The notes below the pieces were generated by a model. The model made no database searches. It saw only the letters and a program-made list of their open reading frames with translations, and was not told where the DNA came from. A stretch of DNA of 36,133 bases from Chlamydiia bacterium (GTDB lineage: Bacteria; Chlamydiota; Chlamydiia; Chlamydiales; SM23-39): positions 1 through 36,133 of the forward strand of contig JACRBF010000014.1 of the NCBI GenBank assembly GCA_016213175.1, in the 5' to 3' direction. Positions 8,186-16,875 of the stretch are shown piece by piece; the first letter of the stretch is position 1, and each line of letters begins with the position of its first letter. Made by a program: the position numbers and the translations under genes.

Positions 8186-9583
8186 ATGAAAGTGCAAGTA
8201 AATAATTATCAGCAAGTGATTCAGGCCGTTTCAGAAAATATAGACGAACGCAGGAAAGATGCATCGCTCGATCGGAGAGGGATTTATTTTCATTGCATAG
8301 GGGATCATGTAGTGGAGATTAATCACTTTTCTACTGGTTTTTGGGGGCGGTTGATCGCTTGGCTTCGAGGGTATCGGGAGGGCAGAGAATCCCTCGTAGA
8401 GGTGGCTCAAAAAATAGGGACGGTTTTTCAGAAGATTTATCAAAATGGTCTAGTTCCAGCGCAAGACGTTAAACAGAATACTCTCGCTGTACTCCGCAAC
8501 ATCCAAAGAGGGCTAAGCACTGGGGAATACTCCATAAAGCGTACAGAAAAATTGAAGAAGCTTAGGAAGAAGCGAGAAGCTATTAATGAGAAAATTCGGG
8601 CAGGGGTGATTCCTGAGGCAGAGCTTCAACTCAAGTTGCGAAGGAACAAGATTGCTAATGAGTGCATGGGAATTCTGAGAGAGGAGATCCGCGACCGGGT
8701 GCAGATAGGGAAAATAATAGAGGCTGTTCAAGGTGTGGCTGGAGGTTTTGCTAGAGTTCCTCGCGACGAGGGTGAGGATCTCAAGAAGATACAGGAAGCG
8801 CTTGATGCTCTACGGCAGGATCAAGACGAGTCCTTGACAGACGAGCTTGCGAAAATGCAAGCAGAACTGCAGCAGATCAAAAATAATCCAGCTGCTGAAG
8901 CAAACGGCGCTGAGGCTGTGTTAGAACAGAATCGTGAACCAGCGCTGCCGAATATGCAGATGCTCAGGGCGGACTTTGTTAAAAAGGCTGAGGATCGGCG
9001 AATGGGAGCGGGCGTTGATCTAACAGATGCGGACTCTGTAAACAAGGCGATTGTGCAGGAAAGGCAGCGATTGGCAGGGCTTATGCAACGTCAAGGGCAA
9101 GAGATGGATTTGGGAGAACGTAATCGGATCGACCTCTTAAGAGCATTTTGGAACTCTGACGCATCCCTTCCCGTTGTAGAGGTTCTGCTTAAGAAGGGAC
9201 TGATCACGATCACTGCTGAAGGAGTTATGGATACGCAGAGCAGGGAGCAAATGATAGATCGGTTTTTTCATAAGGATCTCACTTTGAACGAGATAGAGGC
9301 TCGAATTATAGACAATGCTTGGCAGGTCATACAGGAAAGACAGCAAAAGAGACGCGATGCTGTACTACAGCCGCGGCCTCCTGTGCATTCCAGTGCTGTT
9401 GTCGTCGCACAGCAGGTACCTCCGGTTGCGCAGTCTCCACGGAGTCCTCTGACAACAACAGGTATATCGGTAATAGAGGATTATTTCCCCTCTGTAAAAC
9501 CGGTAGCCGACCACGCGGCGGAGGGAGAGAGACACGACGCGTGTTGCCTTACTGACCGCATCCAAGAAAACTACTTCCAATAA
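8186..9583 (+). CDS. hypothetical protein, charged/coiled-coil; possible secreted effector
   Basis: Long ORF with SD GAGGGG; Gln/Glu/Arg-rich central region; no confident homologue recognised. Confidence 0.7.
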   Translation: MKVQVNNYQQVIQAVSENIDERRKDASLDRRGIYFHCIGDHVVEINHFSTGFWGRLIAWLRGYREGRESLVEVAQKIGTVFQKIYQNGLVPAQDVKQNTLAVLRNIQRGLSTGEYSIKRTEKLKKLRKKREAINEKIRAGVIPEAELQLKLRRNKIANECMGILREEIRDRVQIGKIIEAVQGVAGGFARVPRDEGEDLKKIQEALDALRQDQDESLTDELAKMQAELQQIKNNPAAEANGAEAVLEQNREPALPNMQMLRADFVKKAEDRRMGAGVDLTDADSVNKAIVQERQRLAGLMQRQGQEMDLGERNRIDLLRAFWNSDASLPVVEVLLKKGLITITAEGVMDTQSREQMIDRFFHKDLTLNEIEARIIDNAWQVIQERQQKRRDAVLQPRPPVHSSAVVVAQQVPPVAQSPRSPLTTTGISVIEDYFPSVKPVADHAAEGERHDACCLTDRIQENYFQ

Positions 9584-10229
9584 TTCCAAGAGGCAATTGG
9601 CTCCCGAGTAAGGGGAAGAGCCCGATGAGGCCGCTTGCAAGGGTTTGGACGGCGATCGCCGCCAGAATGAGGCCGCCCAGGCGGTTGATGATCTTGATGC
9701 GCGATTGGCCGAGCATCTTTTCTAAGTGGCTGGCAAAGTAGAGAATGAGTCCCATCACAAGCGCGACTAGAGTCGCGGAAATGCTGATGAGGATCATATT
9801 GTAAATACCGGGATATTGGCTCACGCTGACAATGATGGTGCTGATGGCTCCAGGTCCCGCAATGATCGGAATGGCTAGGGGGACAATCGCTCCTGAATCG
9901 CCGGCCCGCGTTTCTTCGTGCTCTTCAGGCGTATGCTTGATGGGGCTTTCTTCAGCCGTCAACATCGAAAGCGCCATCATGAAAATGATTACGCCCCCAG
10001 CCACCTGAAACGCTGGCAGCTTGATGCCCAGAATCAAAAGCAGGGGAGACCCTACCCAGGTCGTCATGAGCAAAATGACAAACACGGCACAAGCTGCAAC
10101 AAGGCCGATATGGCGCTTTTCTGCCAGAGTCTGGTTGCGTGAAATACGCAAAATAGCGGGAAGTGCGGAGAGGGGATTCGTGATCACCAGAAGGGCGATG
10201 AAGTGGTTGGCGAACTGGGAAAAGTCCAT
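9549..10229 (-). CDS. MarC/YchE family membrane protein
   Basis: NPLSALPAILRISRN, VPLAIPIIAGPGAISTIIV motif typical of MarC family. Confidence 0.9.
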   Translation of the reverse strand: MDFSQFANHFIALLVITNPLSALPAILRISRNQTLAEKRHIGLVAACAVFVILLMTTWVGSPLLLILGIKLPAFQVAGGVIIFMMALSMLTAEESPIKHTPEEHEETRAGDSGAIVPLAIPIIAGPGAISTIIVSVSQYPGIYNMILISISATLVALVMGLILYFASHLEKMLGQSRIKIINRLGGLILAAIAVQTLASGLIGLFPLLGSQLPLGIIGSSFLGCGQ

Positions 10230-10324
10230 AGAGGTTTCCGAATACGAGACGACAGAGAATAGGCCGCTTCTTCATCGCAATATAATCTAAGGGGACATCC
10301 AGGGCAATATGAAAGAAGCAGAAC

Positions 10325-11182
10325 TCAATAGACTTGCGGCAGGGCGTGGGAACCTAGTTTTTTGAAGTTCCCAGGAATAGGAGAAAAAAAGGAGATCGGT
10401 TTTTTCGTGAAGGGATGGACGAGGGCAAGTCGAATTGCGTGGAGGCAGAGTCTGCCCACTGTGTTCTCGGTGGCGCCGTAGCGAGAGTCGCCTAAGATAG
10501 GGTGGCCAGCTCGTTGGCAATGCACCCGAATCTGGTGTTTGCGTCCCGTTTCGAGAGTGATTTTGAGGTAGGTGTATTTAGGGGATCTGTGGACGACTTC
10601 AAAGTGGGTGATCGCATCGCGTCCTTCGGGCGATTCGACGACATCGTAATTGGGCAGCTCTGCAAGGCGGCAGTTCCATGTGCCACTCATCTCTTCCATG
10701 CGCCCCTCGACGATGGCAAAATATTGGCGGTGCAGATCGTGCGCTTCGAAGAGCTCCTTGAGCCGATCTTCCGCCTCTTTTCCTCTGGCGAAAAGAAGCA
10801 CTCCGGAAACGTCTCGATCGATACGGTGAACCGCGCGGATGGCGTCTGTATTTAAAAAGGCGCGCAAAAGGCCGAGGGCGTGGCGGTGGCTGTCTCCTTC
10901 ATCGAGAGGGACGCTAAGGAGTCCTACGGGTTTGTCAATCGCAATGAGGTAGCGGTCTTCGTATAAAATTTTTAATCCAGGCACTTTTGGCGGGAGGAAC
11001 GTCTCCTTGGCCATGAGTACCTGTCCTTCCTTGAGGGGCAAATCTTCCCGCTGCACTTTCTTGCCATCCAGAGAAAATCTTCCCGCCTTCAACCAATTTT
11101 GCAAAGTTCTACGCGAACTGTCCGGATAGAGGCGTGCGAGCGCTTCTTTGACGCTCATAGAGGATGGGATGTGGTATTCCAT
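10325..11182 (-). CDS. RluA-family 23S rRNA pseudouridine synthase
   Basis: HRIDRDVSGVLLFAR catalytic motif, S4-like N-terminus, GRKHQIRVHCQRAGHPILGDSRYG; likely Met at 11182 within longer ORF. Confidence 0.9.
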   Translation of the reverse strand: MEYHIPSSMSVKEALARLYPDSSRRTLQNWLKAGRFSLDGKKVQREDLPLKEGQVLMAKETFLPPKVPGLKILYEDRYLIAIDKPVGLLSVPLDEGDSHRHALGLLRAFLNTDAIRAVHRIDRDVSGVLLFARGKEAEDRLKELFEAHDLHRQYFAIVEGRMEEMSGTWNCRLAELPNYDVVESPEGRDAITHFEVVHRSPKYTYLKITLETGRKHQIRVHCQRAGHPILGDSRYGATENTVGRLCLHAIRLALVHPFTKKPISFFSPIPGNFKKLGSHALPQVY

Positions 11183-11238
11183 GGGCTGATAGTTTAATGG
11201 AAGAGTGCTCCAATTGCCAGCTATTTGAGAGTTTCTCA

Positions 11239-11264
11239 TGGAACGGGTATACCGCGAACGTGAT
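11239..11264. repeat. C-end/D-end junction fragment
   Basis: TGGAACGGGTATACCGCGAACGTGATTCAA resembles the junction at 25264-25292. Confidence 0.65.
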
Positions 11265-11771
11265 TCAATACTTTGCTTGCCCTTGAGACCAGCGTTTAAG
11301 CCAGGCATCGATGGAGATGCGTCCTGGACCGAAGATGAACACGAGGGTGGCGGTGATCAGGAAGGGGTAGGGCGCTTGTTTGACGAGGGATTGCGGTTCG
11401 ATCAAAAAGCGTAAGTTAGAAATGTCCGCGGAATGAGCTACGCTCAGAGCGGTGAGCATGATGCAGGCGAGAGGAATCGCTGCGATCCTTGAGGCAAACC
11501 CAAAGATAAGGCAAAGGCCGCCAAGGGTTTCGCAGCAGGCAACTAGGCATGCATAGAAGGCTGGATGAGAGAGGCCAAGGGAGGCAAAAAAGGCGCCTGT
11601 CTGATCGAGGGTATGGAATTTATGCCATCCGGACAGGAAAAATTGGTGTCCCCAGGTCAGGCGCATATAGAGGAGAAAGACGCTTTCGAGGTTGCTGCCA
11701 ACGGCAATGAAATAATTGTAAATACGCGCTATCCAACGAAGAAATGGGTTTACAAACATCTGTGCCTGCAA
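11265..11771 (-). CDS. DoxX family membrane protein
   Basis: RLTWGHQFFLSGWHKF, ETLGGLCLIFGFASRIAAIPLACIM. Confidence 0.85.
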   Translation of the reverse strand: MQAQMFVNPFLRWIARIYNYFIAVGSNLESVFLLYMRLTWGHQFFLSGWHKFHTLDQTGAFFASLGLSHPAFYACLVACCETLGGLCLIFGFASRIAAIPLACIMLTALSVAHSADISNLRFLIEPQSLVKQAPYPFLITATLVFIFGPGRISIDAWLKRWSQGQAKY

Positions 11772-11844
11772 GTAAAATTTTTGTTTTCTTTAGGATTGCC
11801 TGAAAAAGCTTAAAAAACAAGAGCGGGCGTGGTAGGCTATTTGC

Positions 11845-12876
11845 ATGATGCAAGAAATTTACGGAATTACTCTCGAAGAACTCAAGGCATGGATGCAGCA
11901 AAATGGGCAGCCGCAGTTCCGTGCAGGCCAAATTTTTGGTTGGTTGTATGGCAAGCAGGCTCTGTCATTCGATCAGATGACGGATTTGGGAGCGCCTTTA
12001 AGGGCAAAGCTTGCTGAGTCGTTCCACTTTTCCACACTGAAACAAGTGCGCATTTTACGTTCGGAAGATGGAGAGACGGAAAAGTTTCTTTGGGAGCTGC
12101 AAGATGGGAAAAAGGTCGAGACGGTATTGATCTATTCGGCAGATCGGCGCACGGTATGCGTATCTAGCCAGGTAGGGTGCCCTGCTCGTTGCTCTTTCTG
12201 TGCGTCTGGTAAGCAAGGGCTCATTCGGAATTTAAGTTCTGCCGAGATTGTGGAACAGGTGCTGCAGATCGACCGCCATCTTAAAGGGCGGGGGGAGAGG
12301 GTGTGTCATCTCGTTTTTATGGGAATGGGAGAGCCGATGGAAAACTACGAGGCTGTGGTGAAGGCAATCCGTATTTTCTGCTCCCCCGATGCATTCCATA
12401 TTTCGCAAAGACGGATCACCGTCTCAACAGTGGGTGTCGTTGAAGGGATTCTTCGCTTGGCCAAGGAGGAGCTGAAGGTGAACTTAGCTCTTTCGCTCCA
12501 TGCGTCCAACCAGAATTTACGGAAAAAATTGATCCCTTATGCGCGTAAATACTCGATGGAAGAGATTATCACGGCAGTCGATGCGTATTCGCACCACACA
12601 AAACGGGATATTACCTATGAGTACACTCTGCTTGCAGGGATTAACGATACGATTGAATCGGCGACCGAGCTTGCCGAGCTTCTCAAAGGCAAGCAGTGCA
12701 CCGTCAATCTCATCCCTTACAATCCTGTAGAGGGTATCCGGCTTGATCGACCTGAGAAGAGGGACATCGAGCAGTTCCGTGAGACTTTGGAAGAGCGGGG
12801 TATTTGTACGACCTGGCGCTTCACAAAAGGTAAAGATATCGCTGCCGCATGCGGGCAGCTAGCGCTTCAGCAGTAA
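11845..12876 (+). CDS. rlmN: 23S rRNA (adenine-C2)-methyltransferase, radical SAM
   Basis: CPARCSFCASGKQG (CxxxCxxC), FMGMGEPMENY. Confidence 0.95.
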   Translation: MMQEIYGITLEELKAWMQQNGQPQFRAGQIFGWLYGKQALSFDQMTDLGAPLRAKLAESFHFSTLKQVRILRSEDGETEKFLWELQDGKKVETVLIYSADRRTVCVSSQVGCPARCSFCASGKQGLIRNLSSAEIVEQVLQIDRHLKGRGERVCHLVFMGMGEPMENYEAVVKAIRIFCSPDAFHISQRRITVSTVGVVEGILRLAKEELKVNLALSLHASNQNLRKKLIPYARKYSMEEIITAVDAYSHHTKRDITYEYTLLAGINDTIESATELAELLKGKQCTVNLIPYNPVEGIRLDRPEKRDIEQFRETLEERGICTTWRFTKGKDIAAACGQLALQQ

Positions 12877-12877
12877 T

Positions 12878-12954
12878 CTCGACTTTGCCACTTTTTTAGC
12901 CCGATGACCTCGGCATAGGATAGGCCATCGGGCTAAAAAAGTGGCAAAGTCGAG
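12878..12954. repeat. Palindromic element family F, empty-site copy F2 (77 bp)
   Basis: CTCGACTTTGCCACTTTTTTAGCCCGATG..CATCGGGCTAAAAAAGTGGCAAAGTCGAG. Confidence 0.95.
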
Positions 12955-13070
12955 GTAATACCAAACGCAAGTAATTCCTATTCAGTGTTATATGAAATTG
13001 GAATCTGAGTTTCCGAAAAATGAAAGAAAATGGAGTTGACGATTCCTAAAATAGAGATTACGATAAGGGC

Positions 13071-14228
13071 GTGTACCAACGTTTATTGGAGGCGCCCAAG
13101 CGCCACGACCAGAGTTTCTTTCTTTTCGGTCCCAGGGGAACCGGAAAAAGTTCTTGGACGAGAGCGGGATTTCCCAATGCCCTCGTCTTCGATCTTTTAT
13201 CCATGCATACCTATGTAGAATTCTTACAAAATCCATCGATTTTAGAAGAAAAAATTCCTAAAAACTTCGATGACTGGATTGTTATTGATGAAATTCAAAA
13301 AATCCCAGACCTTTTAAATGAAGTCCATCGATTGATTGAATCGCGGGGATGCAAGTTCATTCTCACGGGGTCAAGCGCTCGTTCATTGCGTCGAAAAGGG
13401 GTCAACTTGCTCGCTGGAAGAGCGCACTCCTATAAAATGTTTCCTCTCACCGCAGCCGAACTAAAATCTGATTTTGATTTGAATCAATCCCTCCTCATCG
13501 GTCACTTGCCCTCTGTTTATAATAATAAAGATGCTTCAGAAGAATACCTCAATGCTTATATTGGAACGTACTTGCGCGAAGAGGTTTTGCAAGAAGGATT
13601 GACGAGAAATTTATCTGCCTTTGCTCGATTTTTAGAGATCGCAAGCTTTTCACAAGGCAGCCTTTTAAACATGTCCGAAGTAGCTAGGGAATGTAAAATA
13701 GAAAGAAAAATTGTTGAAAACTATTTTACTATTTTAGAAGATTTGTTAATTGCTTCCCGCTTGCCTGTATTCACAAAAAAAGCACAGAGGCAAACTGTTG
13801 TGCATCCAAAGTTTTATTATTTCGATGTTGGTGTATATAGATCGATTCGACCCAAAGGGCCGTTGGATTCTCCGGGATTAATTGGTGGCGTTGCTTTAGA
13901 AACTCTCGTTTTTCAAGAATTAAAAGCGGTGAATGACTATGAAAGGCTTCATTTTGACCTCTATTTTTGGCGGACTATCGATCAACAAGAGGTTGATTTT
14001 ATCCTGTATGGAAAAAATTCTGTGATCGCAATAGAAGTGAAAAGTTCTAGGACAATCCATCCTTCAGATCTTCGGAGTTTACGGCTTTTTAAGGAGGAAT
14101 ATCCGATTGCAAAGTTATTTGTATTTTACGGGGGGAAAGAAAAGATCTACGGGGAAGACGTGACCATCTTGCCTGTTGCAGAAATTCTTCCGCAACTTCC
14201 TGCGTTTTTGAAAGATCTGAGTTCTTGA
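13071..14228 (+). CDS. AAA ATPase with C-terminal DUF4143-like domain (GTG start)
   Basis: FGPRGTGKSSW Walker A, WIVIDEIQKIPDLL Walker B, LTGSSARSLRR, C-terminal nuclease-like fold region EVDFILYG..AIEVKSS. Confidence 0.9.
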   Translation: MYQRLLEAPKRHDQSFFLFGPRGTGKSSWTRAGFPNALVFDLLSMHTYVEFLQNPSILEEKIPKNFDDWIVIDEIQKIPDLLNEVHRLIESRGCKFILTGSSARSLRRKGVNLLAGRAHSYKMFPLTAAELKSDFDLNQSLLIGHLPSVYNNKDASEEYLNAYIGTYLREEVLQEGLTRNLSAFARFLEIASFSQGSLLNMSEVARECKIERKIVENYFTILEDLLIASRLPVFTKKAQRQTVVHPKFYYFDVGVYRSIRPKGPLDSPGLIGGVALETLVFQELKAVNDYERLHFDLYFWRTIDQQEVDFILYGKNSVIAIEVKSSRTIHPSDLRSLRLFKEEYPIAKLFVFYGGKEKIYGEDVTILPVAEILPQLPAFLKDLSS

Positions 14229-14271
14229 GCTCTTTACCCTTTATTGCTTATTTGCTAGTCTGCTCAGGTTA

Positions 14272-14862
14272 ATGAACCTTGCCCATTGCTTCACGCTGCT
14301 GCGTATCTTTATCAGCCCGCTCTTCCCCATATTCTATTTAGAATATGACAAGCTGGGGATTCCCCTGACTTATCTGCCCTATTTGCTGCTCGGACTGTTG
14401 ATCGTCTGCGAGTGTTCTGATTGGTTCGATGGCTTCTGGGCCAGGAGGAGAAATCAGGTCACAGACCTCGGAAAAGTACTCGATCCAATGGCTGATAGTA
14501 TTACGCATATCTCTCTTTTCTTAACGTTTACAGCGGGGGTTGTGCAGCTGCCCCTTTTACTCGTGTTCGTGTTTCTCTATCGCGATCTATTTATTAGTAC
14601 GTTGCGTACCCTCTGTGCGCTCCGAGGCGTAGCGCTTGCAGCCAGGTTCAGCGGCAAAGTGAAAGCGGCCATTCAAGGCGTTGTCTCCTTTCTTATTTTA
14701 GCTCTGATGATCCCTTATACAACGGGTCTTCTCGCACTCGATGTTTTTCGTCAGCTCAGTCTGTTTTTTACGGCGGCGGCAGCACTCTATACAGTCATTT
14801 CGGTAGGCGACTATGTCTTTGCCAACCGCACCTATATTAAGAAAGCTCTCGAAAATCCTTAG
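14272..14862 (+). CDS. pgsA: CDP-alcohol phosphatidyltransferase (phosphatidylglycerophosphate synthase-like)
   Basis: DWFDGFWARRRNQVTDLGKVLDPMADS matches the DGxxAR..G..D..D motif. Confidence 0.85.
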   Translation: MNLAHCFTLLRIFISPLFPIFYLEYDKLGIPLTYLPYLLLGLLIVCECSDWFDGFWARRRNQVTDLGKVLDPMADSITHISLFLTFTAGVVQLPLLLVFVFLYRDLFISTLRTLCALRGVALAARFSGKVKAAIQGVVSFLILALMIPYTTGLLALDVFRQLSLFFTAAAALYTVISVGDYVFANRTYIKKALENP

Positions 14863-15132
14863 GGCCCTTAGGGACGAGTTTTGAACAACGTGTTCGTAGC
14901 ACGCTGAATTTCGCGATCTCATTGATTTTAAGTTATATAACGTTAATGGCACAAGAATTTTTCTCCACAGCTCTGCGTGGTTTTGAACAAGTTTCCCACA
15001 ATTTCCCACCAATCATTTATGCGTATGTATCTTCCTTGTTCATAATAAGATGTGGTGTAGTAAGAGATCCTGGCGTGGAAAAAGAATTGCGTGATTTCTG
15101 GATTCGTGGCTAAGATGTGGGAAGGTGTGGAA

Positions 15133-15684
15133 ATGACCGGAAGCAAGTTCTTCTTTAGCGGATCTAGTGTTGCGAAACTCGATGAGAAGGGGCGCTTTGT
15201 GCTGCCTCAAGAGATGCGCTACGGACTCGTGGAAGAGGGAAAATGCGAATTTGTGATCGGGCTTGGTCTTGGCGGTTGCCTTGCGATCTATCGGAAAAGC
15301 GCCATCGAGGCGATCGTGGCTAAGTTTCAGCAAAATCAGCATGTGGCTAAGTTCCAAAAATTTTTCACCCTCTTCTTCTCGACCCTGCATCAAACCGAGT
15401 GTGACAAAATTGGCAGGGTGATGCTTCCTTCCGCGCTAAAGGCGGCTGTGGGAATTGAGCGAGAAATGGTGGTAGCGGGCGTCATGGATAAGATCGAGCT
15501 GTGGCCTAAAGAGGTCTACGATCGCAATCTGCGCGCTCTTTTGGATGGGGAATCGACCGAGATGAACCTTGCAAAAATGACCGAAGAGGCTTTTGCCCTA
15601 TTGCAGGATGCGGCCCCAATGGAGGCGATAACTCCTGCACAAGCGATTACGGCGGCAATGAATCCAGTTTATGGAAAGAGTTGA
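15133..15684 (+). CDS. mraZ: transcriptional regulator MraZ
   Basis: LDEKGRFVLPQEMR and CDKIGRVMLPSALK dual AbrB-like repeats; start of dcw-like cluster; ORF open from 15091. Confidence 0.85.
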   Translation: MTGSKFFFSGSSVAKLDEKGRFVLPQEMRYGLVEEGKCEFVIGLGLGGCLAIYRKSAIEAIVAKFQQNQHVAKFQKFFTLFFSTLHQTECDKIGRVMLPSALKAAVGIEREMVVAGVMDKIELWPKEVYDRNLRALLDGESTEMNLAKMTEEAFALLQDAAPMEAITPAQAITAAMNPVYGKS

Positions 15685-16556
15685 AAAAGGCGCACCAACC
15701 CGTTTTATTGCAAGAGGTTCTGAAAATATTCGAAGGAGTAGAGCTTCGGGTTTTTTTTGAAGGGACTGTGGGGGCGGGCGGTCATGCTCAGGCGATTTTA
15801 GGCGCTCACCCGGAAATTGAGCGGTATTGTGCCTGCGACAGAGATCCCAAGGCTTTATCTCTAGCAAGGAAAGTATTGGAGCCTTGGAAAGATAAGATAG
15901 AGTGGATTCATGGCGCTTATGGGGATGTGAAGCGCCATCTCAAGACGTTGACAATTCGGGGCATTGATGGGTTTCTTGTCGATATCGGGGTCTCTTCGAT
16001 GCAGCTTGATGAAAGGGAGAGGGGATTTAGTTTTTTGGGTGACGCTCCCTTGGATATGCGGATGGATCCGGAAGCGAATCTGACTGCGGAGCGGATCGTG
16101 AATGAATACCCTGAGAAGGAACTAGCCCGTATCTTTTTTGAATATGGAGAAGAGCGTAGATCACGGAAGGTCGCAAGCGCTATTGTGGAGGCTCGTAGAA
16201 AGAGGCGGATTCGGACGACGGAAGATTTGGTGAGGATCGTCAAACCGGTGGCAACGCGGGGAAGACTGCATCCGGCCACTCTCGTGTTTCAGGCTCTGCG
16301 GATTGTGGTGAATGATGAGCTGAAGCAGCTTGAAGAGGGATTGAAATCTGCCATTGCGCTGACGCGTCCCAGGGGGCGCATTGCGGCGATTTCTTTTCAC
16401 AGCCTGGAAGATCGGATCGTGAAAAATGTGTTTCGGGACGCCAAGAAAGAGGTCGCGATTTTGACCAAAAAGCCTGTGGGGCCAAATCTCCAGGAGATGC
16501 GGATCAATCCAAGATCCCGTAGTGCAAAATTACGAGCGGTTGAGAGACTTGAGTAA
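15681..16556 (+). CDS. rsmH: 16S rRNA (cytosine1402-N4)-methyltransferase
   Basis: HQPVLLQEVLKIF, GVGGHA-like GTVGAGGHAQAIL, DIGVSSMQLDERERGFSF. Confidence 0.95.
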   Translation: MKKAHQPVLLQEVLKIFEGVELRVFFEGTVGAGGHAQAILGAHPEIERYCACDRDPKALSLARKVLEPWKDKIEWIHGAYGDVKRHLKTLTIRGIDGFLVDIGVSSMQLDERERGFSFLGDAPLDMRMDPEANLTAERIVNEYPEKELARIFFEYGEERRSRKVASAIVEARRKRRIRTTEDLVRIVKPVATRGRLHPATLVFQALRIVVNDELKQLEEGLKSAIALTRPRGRIAAISFHSLEDRIVKNVFRDAKKEVAILTKKPVGPNLQEMRINPRSRSAKLRAVERLE

Positions 16557-16561
16557 AGAGT

Positions 16562-16864
16562 ATGTTAGTTCGGTTGGGAATTTGTCTTGTGGCGCTCGGA
16601 TTTTGTCTCTATTCCTATTTGGAGGCGCAAAATGGGCTCACAGAGACGAAAATCCGCATTCCTACAGTAGACAGAGAGATTCGACTCATCCGCGAGGAGA
16701 GCCGTCGCCTTTCCTATGAAATTGACCGGTTTAATAGCCCCGCACACTTAATAGAACTGGCTCACCGTCCAGAATTTGGCCATCTCAAGCACCCTTTGCT
16801 GAAAGAGATCTTGACTGTTCCCGAAGTTCTCGCGTCTAATGAGATGGCTCAAATATCCCGATAA
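16562..16864 (+). CDS. FtsL-like small bitopic protein
   Basis: Position between rsmH and ftsI; single N-terminal TM plus coiled-coil. Confidence 0.65.
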   Translation: MLVRLGICLVALGFCLYSYLEAQNGLTETKIRIPTVDREIRLIREESRRLSYEIDRFNSPAHLIELAHRPEFGHLKHPLLKEILTVPEVLASNEMAQISR

Positions 16865-16875
16865 TTTCTGCAACT

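Noticed and set aside
12878-12954. F2 as an intrinsic terminator for rlmN
   Set aside because: The palindrome is followed by A-runs on both strands (T-run before, A-run after), so it lacks the 3' U-tract; it also exists as a repeat family.
13071-14228. AAA/DUF4143 ATPase as part of a novel defence system
   Set aside because: This family is common and found singly in many genomes; no partner gene adjacent, so no system claim can be supported.
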